DNA of 43,417 bases from Candidatus Gallacutalibacter stercoravium (GTDB lineage: Bacteria > Bacillota > Clostridia > Oscillospirales > Acutalibacteraceae): assembly GCA_018716975.1 (NCBI GenBank), contig DVJE01000011.1, forward strand, positions 1 to 43,417. Direction: 5' to 3'. The notes under the pieces are model-generated. The model had not been told where the DNA came from, ran no database searches, and saw nothing but the letters and a program-made list of their open reading frames with translations. Of this stretch, positions 42,322 to 43,417 are shown in pieces. Every line of letters begins with the position of its first letter. The first letter of the stretch is position 1. The position numbers and the translations under genes are program-made.

Positions 42322-42540
42322 CCACGCGTTAAACGCGTGGTATGCACAAGCCCTAAAAGGGCATATTACAGGCAAGCGTCTCAAGGACGCACTGAATTTA
42401 TTGCGCTTGCATTACTTGCCCTACCGCCCGTAAACGGGCGATTTCCGGTCTAATAGAAGCTTTCCGTTACTGGAGACATCTTGTTAGTAGCTCGCTTCGC
42501 TCGATGCTTGAAGCTAAAGCGTTTTTCCTCACCAGCAGAG
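42322..42540 (-). ncRNA. Multi-hairpin segment resembling an IS200/IS605 3' end or omegaRNA
   Basis: Five stems lie in 220 bases: ACCACGCGTT/AACGCGTGGT at 42322-42342, GCCC/GGGC near 42351-42363, GCAAGCG/CGCTTGC enclosing GCGTC/GACGC (42373-42415), CGCCCG/CGGGCG (42426-42441), and a GCTCGC/GCGAGC-type stem near 42490-42510. Read on the minus strand, an open tail ends MSPVTESFY-stop just before the CGCCCG stem, as a TnpB C-terminus would. The terminal ACGCGTGGT hairpin is then followed by unrelated sequence, where a guide would begin. No transposase gene is present, so it may be a remnant or a non-autonomous copy. Confidence 0.4.
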
Positions 42541-42563
42541 CTGGTGGTTCTGTTTGTTAAAAG

Positions 42564-42598
42564 AAAAACCGCAACGCCCTTACGGGTGTTGCGGTTTT
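42564..42598 (-). terminator. Terminator after the solute-binding protein gene
   Basis: On the minus strand AAAACCGCAAC pairs with GTTGCGGTTTT around a loop that itself holds ACCC/GGGC, followed by TTTTTCTTTT. It lies about 60 bases past the stop codon. Confidence 0.85.
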
Positions 42599-42655
42599 CT
42601 CCATATGAAGATGTAAGGGAATGACAATTGCTGCGAAGTTATGGTGCGGCTTTTA

Positions 42656-43417
42656 TCAGTTGACTACATCGTCTCTGGTTTTGGATTGTTCGGCGACAAA
42701 CTTCAGGAAGTCATCCATAATGCCGCCTTCAGCCGTGCGCAGGTACTCCTGGTAGCCTTCCAGCATGGCGCGGGCTTCTTCTTCGGTTGCGGCAAAGTAA
42801 GCCTGCTGCTTGGTGTCGCTCTCTTTGGTGCCTTCGGTCAAGAAGGATTTCACCGTGTCGTACTCAGGATACTGCATAGCCAGCTTGTCGATGGGATAGC
42901 CTTCTACCTGCTCGATAGGACGCATCTCTTTGTAAGCCTCTACGTCCTCGTCAGCGGAATCAGCCTCGCCGGGATTCAGCTCGCCGAACCAGGTTACGCG
43001 GTTCACCAGCACAGTGGACGGAGCGCCATACAGGTTGATGCCTCTCTCGCGCAGCTCGTCGTCAACGGTGCCATCGCCGGCCTGCTTGCGCTCGAGGATC
43101 TCAGGCATCAAACGGGGTTGGCCGTCTACCATCTCGTAGGTATCGCCCTCAAAGCCGTAGTAAGCCAGCAACTGGCCTTCCTCGCTGTTGAGGTAGTTAA
43201 ACCAAGTCAGGGCAGCCTCAAGGTTCTGGCAGGAGGTGGGGAAGCAATACACACCGCAGCCGCCGGAACCCTTCTGTTCCAGCTGTACCAGCGGCTCGCC
43301 GGTGGAGTAGTTGAGGGGCCCGATGGGGATATAACGCATTTCGGGGTTGTTCTGATGCAAGCCGGTGGCCTTAGTAGCGTTCACAATAGCGCCGTATTGC
43401 AGGGAGAACACGCCAAC
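42656..43417 (-). CDS. ABC transporter extracellular solute-binding protein, C-terminal part
   Basis: The last 253 residues of a family 1-like solute-binding protein; the N-terminus with its expected lipoprotein signal is beyond the window edge. The part seen includes ALTWFNYLNSEEGQLLAYYG, a stretch typical of LplA/sugar-type binding proteins where the ligand closes the two lobes, then EMVDGQPRLMPEI and a C-terminal helix EEARAMLEGYQEYLRTAEGG. It would deliver an oligosaccharide or similar ligand to an importer whose permeases should lie beyond or elsewhere. The frame stays open to base 43417. Confidence 0.85.
   Translation of the reverse strand, partial: VGVFSLQYGAIVNATKATGLHQNNPEMRYIPIGPLNYSTGEPLVQLEQKGSGGCGVYCFPTSCQNLEAALTWFNYLNSEEGQLLAYYGFEGDTYEMVDGQPRLMPEILERKQAGDGTVDDELRERGINLYGAPSTVLVNRVTWFGELNPGEADSADEDVEAYKEMRPIEQVEGYPIDKLAMQYPEYDTVKSFLTEGTKESDTKQQAYFAATEEEARAMLEGYQEYLRTAEGGIMDDFLKFVAEQSKTRDDVVN

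Overview
The window comes from a low-GC Gram-positive lineage with a moderately GC-rich genome. It is best explained as a spore-forming Clostridia member, probably Oscillospiraceae-like. The reasons are AGGAGG ribosome-binding sites in front of nearly every gene, TTGnnn/TATAAT promoters, the canonical Firmicutes S10 operon, a spoVAE gene, a YknXYZ-type efflux system and tRNA genes with encoded CCA. Assignment below order level is inference.

Layout. (1) Positions 1-6214, minus strand: the S10 ribosomal-protein operon (rpsJ-rplC-rplD-rplW-rplB-rpsS-rplV-rpsC-rplP-rpmC-rpsQ-rplN-rplX, the last cut by the window edge) with a long structured leader and a good promoter. (2) 6351-8920, minus: an ArsB/NhaD-like permease and an MFS transporter broken by a frameshift. 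(3) 8992-15692: a two-component system facing a YknXYZ/MacAB-like efflux operon and a Ser/Asp-rich lipoprotein. Three promoters here share TTTAG direct repeats with 11-bp periodicity and an identical 10-bp distance to the -10 box, which predicts one regulon. The efflux adaptor is fused in frame to a sigma-factor-like N-terminal domain. (4) 15693-28807: an accessory region. It holds a methyltransferase behind a terminator hairpin, an 18-codon leader peptide and an SD-sequestering stem. It also holds a phosphotransferase with an internal stop, a SMUG2-like glycosylase, VWA and macro-domain proteins, a flavin reductase and a phosphodiesterase. A barnase-family toxin with four barstar paralogues and two decayed toxin remnants follows, then Nudix and acetyltransferase fragments beside tRNA-Tyr and tRNA-Thr. 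(5) 29034-37498: tRNA operon promoter, GH25-LysM lysozyme, aminotransferase, trpS, spoVAE and a MoxR/DUF58/DUF4129 operon. (6) 37499-41606: a MarR-controlled heterodimeric ABC exporter. (7) 41718-43417: a small charged protein under a palindrome-flanked promoter, a structured segment resembling the 3' end and guide-RNA region of an IS200/IS605 element, and the end of a sugar-type ABC solute-binding protein.

The most unusual content is the barnase/barstar locus. The intact toxin and its adjacent immunity gene appear to carry matched changes at a known interface pair (barnase Arg59 to Asp, barstar Asp35 to Ser), while the other barstars keep Asp35 and two of them sit behind toxin fragments. The two other leading candidates are the sigma-like/adaptor fusion with its shared promoter code and the attenuator-controlled methyltransferase. 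All alignments were made by eye from remembered family sequences; no database search was run.
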